DNA of 64,000 bases from Streptomyces thinghirensis (GTDB lineage Bacteria; Actinomycetota; Actinomycetia; Streptomycetales; Streptomycetaceae), in NCBI GenBank assembly GCA_021502835.1, contig JAKFGP010000054.1:1-64000 (forward strand), read 5' to 3'. Under the pieces are notes generated by a model that saw only the letters and a program-made list of their open reading frames with translations, searched no databases and was not told the DNA's origin. Within the stretch, counting starts at the first letter, position 1. Every line of letters begins with the position of its first letter. This document shows, piece after piece, positions 43,273 to 52,881 of this stretch. Made by a program: the position numbers and the translations under genes.

Positions 43273-44269
43273 GTGATCTCGACCAAGCTGACCGACCTGC
43301 TCGGAATCGACCACCCGGTCGTCTGCGCCCCGATGGAGGTCCGTGTCCGGCGGCCGGCTCACCGGCGCCGTGACCCGAGCAGGTGGTCTCGGCCTCGTCG
43401 GCGTCAGCTACGGCGACGCGGCCTTCATCGACGAGCACGTGGCCCAGGCCGCCGACGCCGGCGGGGTCTGGGGCGTCGGCTGCGTCATGTTCACCTTCGA
43501 CGACCGGCCGGGCCTGTGGGACAAGGTGCTCGGCTACTCCCCGCCGGTCATCGCCCTTTCCTTCGGCGACGCGGCCCAGGTGCACAAGTACGTGGCGTCC
43601 GCGGCCGACGCCGGGTCCCAGGTAGTCGTCCAGGTGCACGACCCCGAGCAGGCCGCCGTCGCGGTACAGGCTGGAGCGTCGGTGCTCGTGGCCCAGGGGG
43701 CCGAGGCCGGTGGCCACCACCGGACGCAGGCCACCCTGCCGCTGATCCCGGCCGTCGTGGAGGTTGCCGAGGGCGTGGTGCCGGTGGTGGCGGCGGGTGG
43801 GTTCGCGGACGGCCGCGGTCTCGCTGCGGCCCTCGCGCTCGGCGCCGACGGCGTGATGATGGGCACCCGGTTCGCCGCAACCGAGGAGTCACTCGCCACC
43901 GCCGGTTTCAAGTCCCACCTGATCTCCGCGCGCACCGCGGACACCGTCAACACCCACGCCTTCGACGTCGTGCGCGGCATCCAGTGGCCGGCAGGCCACC
44001 CGGCCCGCTCCGTCAGCAACGACTTCACCCGCGCCTGGACGGGCCGGGACGCGGAACTCGCCGCCCGGCGTGCCACGGTCGAGCCCGAGTGGGCCGCCGC
44101 TGTCGCACGCGACGACACCAGCCAGCGCCCAATGTTCGCCGGCGAGGTCCTCGACCTGATCCGGGACATCCGGCCCGCCGCCCAGGTCGTTCACAGCGTC
44201 GTGGCCGACGCCGAGAGGATCCTCACCGGACTCACCCGGCAGATCAACGGTCCTGGCGCTGCCGCCTGA
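43273..44269 (+). CDS. Nitronate monooxygenase-family FMN enzyme
   Basis: A TIM-barrel flavoprotein of about 331 residues that oxidises alkyl nitronates or related carbanions in characterised relatives; some members are enoyl reductases. Markers: TKLTDLLGIDHPVVCAPMEV, GGLGLVGVSYGDAAFIDEHV, VIALSFGDAAQVHKYVASAA, ASVLVAQGAEAGGHHRTQAT (the AGGH FMN/active-site motif), VVPVVAAGGFADGRGLAAAL, ALGADGVMMGTRFAATEES and a long C-terminal lid. The start is GTG 43273 with AAGGGAG. Only one break, near 43345. First gene of the operon. Confidence 0.87.
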
Positions 44270-44320
44270 GCTCCCGTCACCCGCCCGCCTTCTTCCATCC
44301 ACACCCGTCCGGAGGACTCG

Positions 44321-44911
44321 ATGATCCACGTCCTGACCCTCACGTACCTCACCTCGCGCGAGACCGTCGTCGAGCACATGGCCGAGCACAAGGCCTGGCT
44401 GCGCGAGCACGGAGACCAGGGCCGCATCCTGCTCAGTGGCCCCCGCCCCGAGGGCGGCGCCGTCATCGTGACCGCCGACCTCGATGAAGCCCGAGTGCGC
44501 GAACTCATCGAGAGCGACCCCTGGCACAAGCTCGGCCTCGCCGCGTACGAGCAGCTCGCATTCGAGGGCCGCAATGCCAGCCCCGGCGTGGTCACCGCCG
44601 CCGAGCCGGACGACAGCGTGCTGCTGATCAACGTGGCCACCACGGACGACGCGGCCGCCAGCGTCTCCGCGCTCGCCTCCGCCGTCGAGCACGTCTCCGC
44701 CACGGCCGAGGGCTTCCGCGGCTCCCGACTGCTGACGAGCGTCGACGGCGACGCCATCGTCAACCTCGCGGCATGGACGGACCAGCAGCGGTTCGACGCG
44801 ATCTTCGAGGACGACGAGTTCATCCGCCGCTATCAGGAGTTCGCCAAGACCACCACCGGTGGCAAGTACCGCCTCTACCGCACGAGCCGCGTCGTCACGC
44901 CCAATCGCTGA
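44321..44911 (+). CDS. YCII-related plus ABM-type monooxygenase-fold protein
   Basis: 196 residues, intact frame. The first half is YciI-like (MIHVLTLTYLTSRETVVEHM, HKAWLREHGDQGRILLSGPR, IVTADLDEARVRELIESDPW), a ferredoxin-like fold with the conserved His. The second half (SVLLINVATTDDAAASVSAL; GFRGSRLLTSVDGDAIVNLA; AWTDQQRFDAIFEDDEFIRR) is an antibiotic-biosynthesis-monooxygenase-type fold. Such proteins are cofactor-free oxygenases, dehydratases or cyclases. Intact gene, ATG 44321 with GGAGG. Second gene of the operon. The exact reaction is unknown. Confidence 0.8.
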   Translation: MIHVLTLTYLTSRETVVEHMAEHKAWLREHGDQGRILLSGPRPEGGAVIVTADLDEARVRELIESDPWHKLGLAAYEQLAFEGRNASPGVVTAAEPDDSVLLINVATTDDAAASVSALASAVEHVSATAEGFRGSRLLTSVDGDAIVNLAAWTDQQRFDAIFEDDEFIRRYQEFAKTTTGGKYRLYRTSRVVTPNR

Positions 44912-44966
44912 GCACGCACCCCGCACCAGACCCCCCGAAACTTCCGACCTCTCCCGAGGAGAGACC

Positions 44967-46399
44967 ATGTCAGGCTCCAACACCCCACCGCAGTACGACC
45001 TCATCGTCATCGGGTTCGGCGCCGCCGGTCTGTCGGCCGCCCTGTCCTTCGCCGAGACCACCGAGGGCTGCGAGACCCCGACCCGGATCGCCGTGCTGGA
45101 ACGGGCCACCAAGGAGGAGCGCGGCGGTGCCACCCGCTGGACCGGTGCGTTCCTTCGGATCACCCAGGACAAGCGGCTGGACACCGACTGGGCCGAGCAC
45201 GTCGGTCGAGTCTCCGGCGGCCTCGCCGACACCGAGTACTGCCGCACGGTCGAGCGCGAGACCCGGCAGACCCTGGAATTCGTCGAAAAGCACGGCGTCG
45301 AGATCGCCTTCGAGGACTTCCCCTGCCGCACACCTTCGACGGCGGCACCCCGAGCTATGGCGCCGCCGGCCAGCCCGCGCGGCGGCGGCGCCTCGATCGT
45401 CGAACACCTGGGCACGGCCCTGGAGAACGACCCCCGCGTCGACATCCGCTACGAGACCGAGGCGCTGCGCCTGTCGACCACCGAGAACGGCGTCGTCGAC
45501 GGCGTCCTGGTCCGCACCTCCGACGGCCAGACCCAGCGCCTCACCGGCCGCGCCGTCGTCCTGGCCTGCGGTGGCTTCGAGGGCAACACCGAGATGCTCA
45601 CCCGCTACGTCGGCGACAAAGCCTGTGACCTGCCCCTCATCGCGCCCGGCATCGCCAACAACGCGGTGACGCGCTCCGCATGGCTCTGGAACTGGGCGCC
45701 GACACAGCGGGCCAGTTCGACGGCATTCACGCGGAGCCCGTCGATCGCCGCACCCAGAAGGCCGACTCGGTGCTGTACGGCTTCAGTACCGGCATCTTCG
45801 TCAACGGCAGGATGCAGCGCTTCTTCGATGAGGGTCGCGACACCTGGGACAACACCTTCGAGCACGTCGGCTACGAGATCTGGAAGAACCAGGAACAGGA
45901 GGCGTACTGGATCGCCGACGCCAAGACGCTCGCCATCCCCGGCATCATGAACTCCCTGCTCAGCGACGTGCCGCCGGAGCAGGCCGACAGTCTGGAGGAA
46001 CTGGCGGAGAAGCTCGGTGTCGACGGCGAGAGCCTGGAGAAGACCGTCGCGGAGTTCAACGCGGCCGTCGGCCCCGGTGAGTTCGACCCGACCCGCCTCG
46101 ACGGCAAGTCCACCGTCGGCGCCACTCCGCAGAAGTCCAACTGGGCGACACCGCTGGACACCGCTCCGTTCATCGGCGTTCCGGTGACCGCCGCCGTCTG
46201 CTTCACCTACGGCGGCATCCGCACCGACCTCGACGGCCGCGTCGTCACCCCGTCCGGCACCGCCATCCCCGGCCTCTACGCGGCAGGCGAGGCCACCGGC
46301 CTCTTCTACCACGCCTACCCGCCGGCCACGTCCGTGCTGCGCTCGCTGATCTTCGGCCGGCTCGCCGCCCACCACGCCGCCGCCCAGCAGTCCGCCTGA
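44967..46399 (+). CDS. FAD-dependent dehydrogenase (tricarballylate dehydrogenase / fumarate-reductase-like flavoprotein)
   Basis: About 477 residues. FAD motif YDLIVIGFGAAGLSAALSFA (GxGxxG), RIAVLERATKEERGGATRWT, HGVEIAFEDFP, GRAVVLACGGFEGNTEMLTR, and the closing RTDLDGRVVTPSGTAIPGLY, AAGEATGLFYHAYPPATSVL and RSLIFGRLAAHHAA. The TcuA/3-ketosteroid-dehydrogenase/fumarate reductase branch oxidises or reduces C-C bonds next to carboxylates or ketones. ATG 44967 with CGAGGAGAG. Third gene of the operon. Frame breaks near 45325, 45370 and 45665. Confidence 0.85.
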
Positions 46400-46428
46400 G
46401 CCATCCGCACCAGCTAACTGGAGGAACC

Positions 46429-47366
46429 ATGAGCATCGTCAACATCGACGTCACCCTCCGCGACGGCGGGTACCGCAACAGCTTCCACTTTCCCCTGGAC
46501 TACGCGCTCAAGCACGCGAAGCTCACCGTCGAGGCCGGCTTCGACTGGGTCGAGATCGCCTACCGCAGGGATCGCTCCTGCCGATCCCCGACATCGGCAT
46601 CACCGGCCGCGGCGACGACGAGTTCATCGGCGCGATGGCCAACGAGATCGGGCCGGACCGGGTCGCGATGATCCTGCACCCGAAGAACATCACCGACCAC
46701 GACCTGCCCGCCATGTACGCGGCGGGGGCCCGCCTGGTCCGCATCATCCTGCCGTCCAAGGGATACGAACGCGGCCTCGAGTACATACGCCAGGCCAAGG
46801 AAATCGGCTTCCGTGTCGGCGTCAACTTCGCCCGCATCAGCCAGTGGGCCGGCCGCGACGTCGTCGACGTGGCCACCGCCGCCACGGATGCCGGAGCCGA
46901 CTTCGTCTACCTGGCCGACTCCAACGGCAGCCTCTCACCCGTCGACACCACCGACCTCACCACCCCTGACCAAGTCGGTCACCGGCGGCCCGGTCGGCCT
47001 GCACGCCCACAACAACCTCGGCCTCGCCCTGGCCAACGCGATCAGCGCGGTCGCCGCGGGCGCGACCTGGATGGACTCCTCGATCCAGGGCATGGGCAAG
47101 GGGCCCGGGAAACCTCATCGCCGAGCAGTGGCTGGCACACCTCGACCGCACCGACCCCGAGGCCGCCGGCCGCCTTCACCTGGGCCCCGCCCTGGAACTG
47201 GCGGATCTGCTCCTGGCCACCGTTCCCGAAGGCACCCCTTCCCTGCCGCTCCCCCGACCTGGTCCTGGGCCGCTACGACCTGCCCGTGGAGCACCGCAAG
47301 GACCTGCTGGGCGGCGACCACCGTGCAGGCGTCGCCACCGCACGCACCCTCGCCACCGTCCGATGA
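46429..47366 (+). CDS. HMGL-like aldolase (4-hydroxy-2-oxovalerate-aldolase type)
   Basis: About 312 residues, TIM barrel of the HMG-CoA-lyase/DmpG superfamily. Opening motif VNIDVTLRDGGYRNSFHFPL (catalytic RDGG), VEAGFDWVEIAYR, DRVAMILHPKNITDHDLPAM, GARLVRIILPSKGYERGLEY, FVYLADSNGSLSP, the metal histidines in GLHAHNNLGLALANAISAVA, and the C-terminal MDSSIQGMGKGPGNLIAEQW. The reaction is probably reversible C-C cleavage of a hydroxy-oxo acid; the substrate is unknown. The stop overlaps the next ATG (ATGA at 47363). Frame breaks near 46570, 46970, 47110 and 47250. Confidence 0.85.
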
Positions 47367-48138
47367 CCCACGCCGACCTCGACGTGCCCGCGCTGGTCTC
47401 CGGACCGGAGACCAGCGCGGGCACGGCGCACGCGCTGGTCCTCGCCCCCCGTCACCCCCGCTGGGACGAGGAGCGTTCTTCGCCCCCCGTCACCAGGGTG
47501 CTGACCGACGCCGGTCTGCGAGTGACGGTCGTCGACACACTGTCCGTGTGGGACGAGGAGATCGACTCCTGGGACCGCTTCGTCACCCGCTGGCAGGCAC
47601 TCCTCGCGCAGTACGGCCCCATAGACCTGCTCTGCGGCAACGCCCTCGGCGGCGCGATCGCCCAGGCCCTGCTACCCGACGTCGCCCCCCACCACGGCCG
47701 CACTACTCGTCTCGGGACCGGCCCGCGCCGACGCCCCTCCTGGCGGCCCGGCTCACCGAGATCGCGGACCTCGCCGCAGGCGGCCGCTCCGACCTCGCCC
47801 TGGCCCTGCTCCACCGGCGCGTCCAGCCGTACGGCCACAGCCCCGCCCCCGACAGCGACCCGTCGGCGCCGCACGACCCGCGCGCCGGGCGCCGGCTCGC
47901 CGCCGGGATGCGGATGCTGCGCGGCATCGACATGACGGAAGCGGTGCGGGCCCACCCCGGACCACTGCTGCAGATCGTCGGCGGCCAATCGCAGCTCGTC
48001 ACCCAACGCCACACCGCGGCCGCACCGCACCACCGGGTGCACGTCGTCCCCGGAGCCGGCATGCGCCCCCACTTCGAACGCACCGCAGAGGTGTCCGCCC
48101 TCGTGGACACCTTCCTGCGCGAGAAGGGACTCACATGA
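47363..48138 (+). CDS. Alpha/beta hydrolase
   Basis: About 258 residues. AHALVLAPRHPRWDEE, LTDAGLRVTVVDTLSVWDEE, the nucleophile-elbow position LLCGNALGGAIAQALL (G-N-A-L-G-G; the usual Ser of GxSxG reads Asn), LLQIVGGQSQLVTQRHTAAA and the terminal histidine in VHVVPGAGMRPHFERTAEVS. The elbow residue differs from a standard serine hydrolase, so it may be a non-hydrolytic fold member such as a lyase, or the codon may be misread. Coupled on both sides (ATGA overlaps). Frame breaks near 47700 and 47740. Confidence 0.75.
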
Positions 48139-49196
48139 AGAGCGTCGCTGTACTTCCCGGCGACGGCATCGGCCCGGAGGTCACCTCCGCAGCCCTCGAC
48201 GTCGTGGAAGAACTCAGCCTCCCCCTCGACCTGCGCTTCGGCGAGATCGGCTGGGAGTGCTGGCGCCAAGAAGGCGACCCGGTGCCGCAGCGCACCTGGA
48301 AGCTCCTGACGGAGACCGACACCTGCCTGCTGGGCGCCATCACCAGCAAGCCACTGCGGGAGGCCGAGGCGGAACTCCCGTCCGACCTGCGGGGCACCGG
48401 ACGAACCTTCGTCTCGCCGGTCATCCAGCTGCGCCAGCGGCTCGGCCTGTACGCCAACGTCCGCCCCGTCGTCGACCTGGTGGACACCCGCTTCGACTTC
48501 ACCGTGATCCGCGAGAACACCGAAGGCCTGTACTCGGCTCGACTTCCACGGCCTGGATGACGCCCTGTGGAACCTGGTAGGCCAGCACCCCAACGCCCAG
48601 GCGTCCGGCCCCGAAGCGACCAGTGTCACGCTTCGTCTGCAGACCGAGTTCGGCATGGACCGGTTGCTGCGCTACGGATTCGCCTACGCCCGCTCCCGCG
48701 CCACCGCCGGCTCACCCTCGTCGACAAGCCCAACGTCCTGCGCCACAGCGGTAACCACCTGCGCGAACGTCTCGAATCGATCGCCGGCGAACACCCCGAC
48801 ATCGAGGCCGAGATCCTCAATGTCGACGCGGTCGCCCTGTGGATGGTGCGCCGGCCCGAGCGGTTCGGGGTGCTGGTCGCCGAGAACATGTTCGGCGACA
48901 TCCTCTCCGACCTGGGCGCCGGCGTCATGGGCGGCCTCGGCCTCGCCCCCCAGCGGCAACATCGGCGACCACGGCAGCTACTTCGAGCCTGTGCACGGCA
49001 GCGCTCCAGGCATGGCGGGGCAGGACCGGGCCAACCCCATGGCGATGCTGATGGCCATGGCTCAGATGCTCGACCACCTGGACCTCCGAGTGCCGGGCGA
49101 CGAACTCAGGGCGGCGGTGCGCTCGGTCACCGCGCGGCGCACGACCGTCACCTACGACTTGGGCGGAACCAGTGGCACGCGTGAGGTGGCGGGGCC
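48135..49196 (+). CDS. Isocitrate/isopropylmalate dehydrogenase-family enzyme
   Basis: About 354 residues. A beta-decarboxylating hydroxy-acid dehydrogenase: VAVLPGDGIGPEVTSAALDV, LLGAITSKPLREAEAELP, SPVIQLRQRLGLYANVRPV, DFTVIRENTEGLYS (substrate-binding Arg/Glu), LTLVDKPNVLRHSGNHLRER (Lys), VDAVALWMVRRPERFGVLVA, ENMFGDILSDLGAGVMGGLG (metal Asp), YFEPVHGSAPGMAGQDRANP and TYDLGGTSGTREVA. It is closest in style to tartrate/isopropylmalate-like enzymes of unknown substrate. ATG 48135 overlaps the hydrolase stop (ATGA). The end is unclear: after a break near 49190 the frame runs on into the RraA gene. Other breaks near 48540, 48565, 48710 and 48950. Confidence 0.83.
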
Positions 49197-49928
49197 GTGG
49201 CCGGCGAACTCGGTGTCACCGAAGCCGGCACGGGGGCGGCCGAGGACGCCGAAGACGTGGCCGACCGGCTCGCGCGTCTGGACAGTGCGTCCGTCTCCGA
49301 CGCGCTGGACAGCCTGGGCGTCGGCGGTGTCCTCGCCGGGATCACACCGCGGGTTCCCGGCACGCGCGCCGCAGGGCGCGCGTTCACCGTCACGTACCAG
49401 CGCGTCGACAGGAACCGGACGGGCTTCCGCAACGCGGCCAACTACCTGGACGACGTCCCCGAGGGCTCGTTCGTGGTGGTCGACAACGCGGGCAGCACCA
49501 CCTGCACCAACTGGGGCTCGCTCCTGACCCGTCTGGCTCAGCGGCGCGGAGTGCGCGGCACCGCCCTGCACGGCTCGGCCCGCGACATCACCGAGATCCG
49601 CGCCGCGGGATACCCGCTGTTCAGCACCGGCGCCACCATGGTCAGCGGCAAGAACCGGGTCGAGCTCGCGGCGACCGGCCAAAACATCGTCATCGGCGAT
49701 GTCACCGTGCGCCCCGGTGACATCGTCGTCGGTGACGACAACGGCGTCCTCGTGGTGCCGGTCGAGTACGCCACGGAGGTCGCGGCACGGGCCGAGAGCG
49801 TGCAGCGGACCGAGACCGCGATCGCCGAGGCGGTCGCCGGCGGCCAACGGCTCGACGAAGCCCGCCGCCGGTTCGGCTACGCCAGGCCCTGGGACAACGG
49901 CGGCAGCAGCTCCTCCTCCCATGTGTGA
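49197..49928 (+). CDS. RraA-family aldolase/decarboxylase
   Basis: 243 residues, intact frame. Markers: LARLDSASVSDALDSLGVGG, VLAGITPRVPGTRAAGRAFT, FVVVDNAGSTTCTNWGSLLT (position of the usual GGD-type metal loop), RGVRGTALHGSARDITEIRA (family R-D motif) and DIVVGDDNGVLVVPVEYATE. Relatives are HMG/CHA aldolases acting on 4-carboxy-4-hydroxy-2-oxoadipate or 4-hydroxy-4-methyl-2-oxoglutarate; others are decarboxylases. The metal-binding EN motif is replaced, so the reaction may differ. The start GTG 49197 is only a guess because the upstream frame is open. The end overlaps the next gene by eight bases. Confidence 0.83.
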   Translation: MAGELGVTEAGTGAAEDAEDVADRLARLDSASVSDALDSLGVGGVLAGITPRVPGTRAAGRAFTVTYQRVDRNRTGFRNAANYLDDVPEGSFVVVDNAGSTTCTNWGSLLTRLAQRRGVRGTALHGSARDITEIRAAGYPLFSTGATMVSGKNRVELAATGQNIVIGDVTVRPGDIVVGDDNGVLVVPVEYATEVAARAESVQRTETAIAEAVAGGQRLDEARRRFGYARPWDNGGSSSSSHV

Positions 49929-50780
49929 ACCGGTGGGGCGCGTGGTGGTGGACGTTCACTACCACGCGGGCCCCGACCTGTACCGCCGCCGGCTCACCGC
50001 CGCCGGCGCGGGCCGGGCGTACGCACAGGTCGGTGGCTGGGTGGTGCTCAAGAGCCACCTCGCCCCGACCGCGGCCTGCGCCTGGGAAGCCCGGCAGGAG
50101 GGACTGCCTGTCTCAGGCGCACTCGTCCTCAACGAACTGGCCGGCGGTGTCCGTACCCGGCCCATGGAACAGGCCGTCTACGCCCACGGTCCCGACACCC
50201 CCGCCCGCCTGCTCGTTCACCTGCCCACCCTGGTGGGGCCCGCACCCGTCCGCACTGCGGCGCACACCCTTCCACCCCGGGCTCGACATCGAACGGTGGC
50301 GTGCCGACCGGGTCGTGGACGCGGACGGGCGACTGCGGCCCGAGACGACCGAAGTACTGCGCGCGGCCCGCGACCTGCCCGTCGCCGTGGCGACCGGCCA
50401 CTGCGATCGGGAGGCCGCCCTGCGCATCGTGGACGAGGCCGTACGGCTCGGTGTACCGCGCCTCCTCCTCACCCACGCCACACATCCCATGTCGGGCTTC
50501 ACTCCGGAAGACCCTGACCGACCTGTCCCACGTGCCCGGCCTGTACGTCGAACTCACCGCATTGACGCTGCTGCTGGGCCACCGGGACAGCCGCCACCTC
50601 GCTGAAGTCGTGCACGCCCATCCGCGGGTGGTGTTCAGCTCCGATCTCGGCCAGCCCGACCAGCCGGACGTGAGGCAGTGGCTGTCCCTGAGCGCGACCT
50701 GGTTCCGCGATGCGGGCCTGACCGCCCGCCAAACCGAGGCCATTACCAGGACCAACCCCTCGAACCTGCTGGCGCCGTGA
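49921..50780 (+). CDS. DUF6282 family amidohydrolase-like protein
   Basis: About 286 residues. It opens VVDVHYHAGPDLYRRRLTAA (His-x-His metal motif), then YAQVGGWVVLKSHLAPTAAC (Lys/His), LVLNELAGGVRTRPMEQAVY, VAVATGHCDREAALRIVDEA, LLLTHATHPMSGFTPED (His), and HPRVVFSSDLGQPDQPDVRQ (Asp). The order H-x-H, K, H, H, D is that of metal-dependent amidohydrolases or lactonases with a TIM barrel. No specific substrate can be named. ATG 49921 lies inside the RraA gene end. Frame breaks near 50240 and 50510. Confidence 0.78.
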
Positions 50781-50812
50781 CCCGAGACGACCTCGCCGAA
50801 GGGAGCCCAGCC

Positions 50813-51827
50813 ATGACACACCGGACGCCCACCCCTTCGCGGCGCGTGCTACGCGCGCACCGCGTCGCCACCACCGCGACTCTGGCCGGCCCCCTTCACG
50901 GGCGCGCCCCCCAAGGCACACGCGCACGGCCTCGTCGGCACGCTCGGCGGACAGTCGGCGGTACGCACCCTCACCGTGGGGGACGTCCGGCTCACCCACG
51001 TCGTCGACGCGGCGATGGAGTTGGACCGGACCGGATTTCTGCCCGCCGTACCGGCCGCCTACTGGGAGGGAACACCCCGAGGCGCTGACACCCTCGGGGC
51101 GGGTAGCGGCCTCGGCGGGGTGGTGTGCTCGTCGAGCGGGGGCACCGTCGGCTGCTGATCGACGTGGGCCTCGGCGCAATGCGCTCTCGCCCTCACTCGG
51201 CGTCTCCCACGGCGGAGCACTGCTGCGCACCCTCCGGGCGCTACGCGTACCGCGAGAGTCGATCGACACCGTGGCCTTCACCCACCTGCATACGGACCAT
51301 ACCGGCCTCGGCTTCCTCCCGGGGCACGGTGGGAAGGCGCACAAGGCGTTCCCACACGCCGAATACCTGGTCGCGCGGGCCGAGTGGGACCCGTTCTGGA
51401 ACGGCGAGATAGCGGTCGGGGCGCCATCCTGGGACGGCTTCATGGTGCCGATGTCGCGGGTGCTGCGCCGGTTCGACGACGGCGAGGAGGTGTGGCCCGG
51501 TGTCACCGCGCTGGTCACTCCTGGCCACAGCCCGGGACACACCACCTACGTCGTCTCGGCCCGCCGCGGGCGGCGCGTCCTGATCTTTGGCGACGCCTTT
51601 CACACGCCTGTCCAACTGGCCCACCCCGAGTGGCCTTCGGGGCCCGACACGGACGTCGCCGGCGTGCTGAAAGCTCGTACGACCTTGCTGGCACAACTGC
51701 ACGCGCCGCGCACCCTCGGCTTCGCCTTCCACTTCGGCGACCAGACGTTCGGCCGGGTCACCGCGACGGCCAATGGCGCCCGACGCGTGCTCGGGCCCTG
51801 CTGCCCGCCCCGGTCCACCTGCCCTGA
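50813..51827 (+). CDS. MBL-fold metallo-hydrolase, probably exported
   Basis: About 338 residues. The basic N-terminus MTHRTPTPSRRVLRAHRVAT runs into a hydrophobic patch and PPKAHAHG, resembling a Sec or Tat signal with AHA-type cleavage. The metallo-beta-lactamase fold is complete: VAFTHLHTDHTGLGF (HxHxDH), VTPGHSPGHTTYVVS, VLIFGDAFHTPVQLAHPEWP and FAFHFGDQTFGRV (last His). AHL- and butyrolactone-type lactonases share this layout, as do many esterases. Last gene of the operon. Stop at 51825-51827. Frame breaks near 50900, 51075, 51190 and 51785. Confidence 0.82.
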
Positions 51828-51862
51828 ATCGGCGGCAAGGGGGCCGGGCGGGGTCTGGTCCG

Positions 51863-52761
51863 TCAGCTCGACTTCGGCGACTTCGGCGACGACTTGGACG
51901 GCGGCTTCGCGTCCGAGTCGGACGCCGACTTGGACGGTGACGACGAGGTGCCCGGCTTGCCGCCGTCGGTGTCGGCGGTGTTGGCCTTCGTCACCGCGGC
52001 CACCGCCTCCTTGGCCGCCTTCTGCGCGTCCTTGACCAGGTCGTCGGCGTCCGGTGTCTTGTCGCCGGCCAGGCCCGCGCCGTTGTAGTCGACGGTGACG
52101 ACGACGTTCTCGACGCGCGCCACGACCGTCTGCTGCTTGAAGGTGCCTTCCTTCTTCTTCAGGTCGTAGCGCACCACCGACGCCTCGTCGCCCGTGCCGC
52201 TCACCGGCGCGGTCTTCACGCTCTTCGCACCCTGCGCGGACTGGGCGTCCTGCAGCTGCTTCGTGTAGTAGTCGTGCGCCAGCTTGTCGCCCTCGCCGCG
52301 GGAGGCGTCCGACTCGAAGCGCAGCATCGACACGCTCAGCCAGCGGAACTGAGAGCCCCTTCACACCGTTGTCGTCCAGGCTGTCCCAGGAGCAACCGGC
52401 GCGCGTCGCCGTGTCGTTGGACGCGCCCTCCTTGCCGGAATCGGCCTTCGGCGCCAAGTCCTCCAGCGTCTTCTTCGACAGCACGGAACACGGCTCCGGA
52501 AGTTTCCGTACGCCGCGGCCTGGACCGTCGGGGAGGGCTTCGCCGACTTGGACGCGGCCGTCTTGTCCGGCGCGCCTTCTCCTTGCCGTCGTCGGAGCCG
52601 GAGTCCGAGGAGCAGCCGGCTGCCACCAGCATCACGGGGACGGCGGCCGCGCCGACAAAGGCGCGGCGAGTCGTTTCGCTCTCCCCCACTGCCTGGACGG
52701 CGTGGGAGGTACCCCAGGTCTCGCTGGTCACGCTGGGCTCGTCGCTGCATGGTTCCTTCAC
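51863..52761 (-). CDS. DUF3558-like lipoprotein (paralogue A)
   Basis: About 298 residues. Signal peptide around RRAFVGAAAVPVMLVAAGCS (lipobox VAAGC), Ser/Lys/Ala-rich linker, then a DUF3558-type domain: CSVLSKKTLEDLAPKADSGK, TRAGCSWDSLDDNG, SMLRFESDASRGEGDKLAHD, VVARVENVVVTVDYNGAGLA and DLVKDAQKAAKEAVAAVTKA. It ends in a Ser/Pro/Lys tail (SKSSPKSPKSS). Cell-surface role unknown. The true start is uncertain (ATG 52761 or internal starts to about 52740). Frame breaks near 52350, 52505 and 52580. The gene is convergent with the MBL gene. Confidence 0.72.
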
Positions 52762-52881
52762 TCATGGCACTCGTGGTTCCTGCGGTCGGAACGGGTCCGA
52801 GGGGCCACCGTACGCGGTGGGAAAACCGCACGGCCCTGCTTCAGGTGCATCGCGCGCGGACGCGGGGGACCCGAGCCGGGC

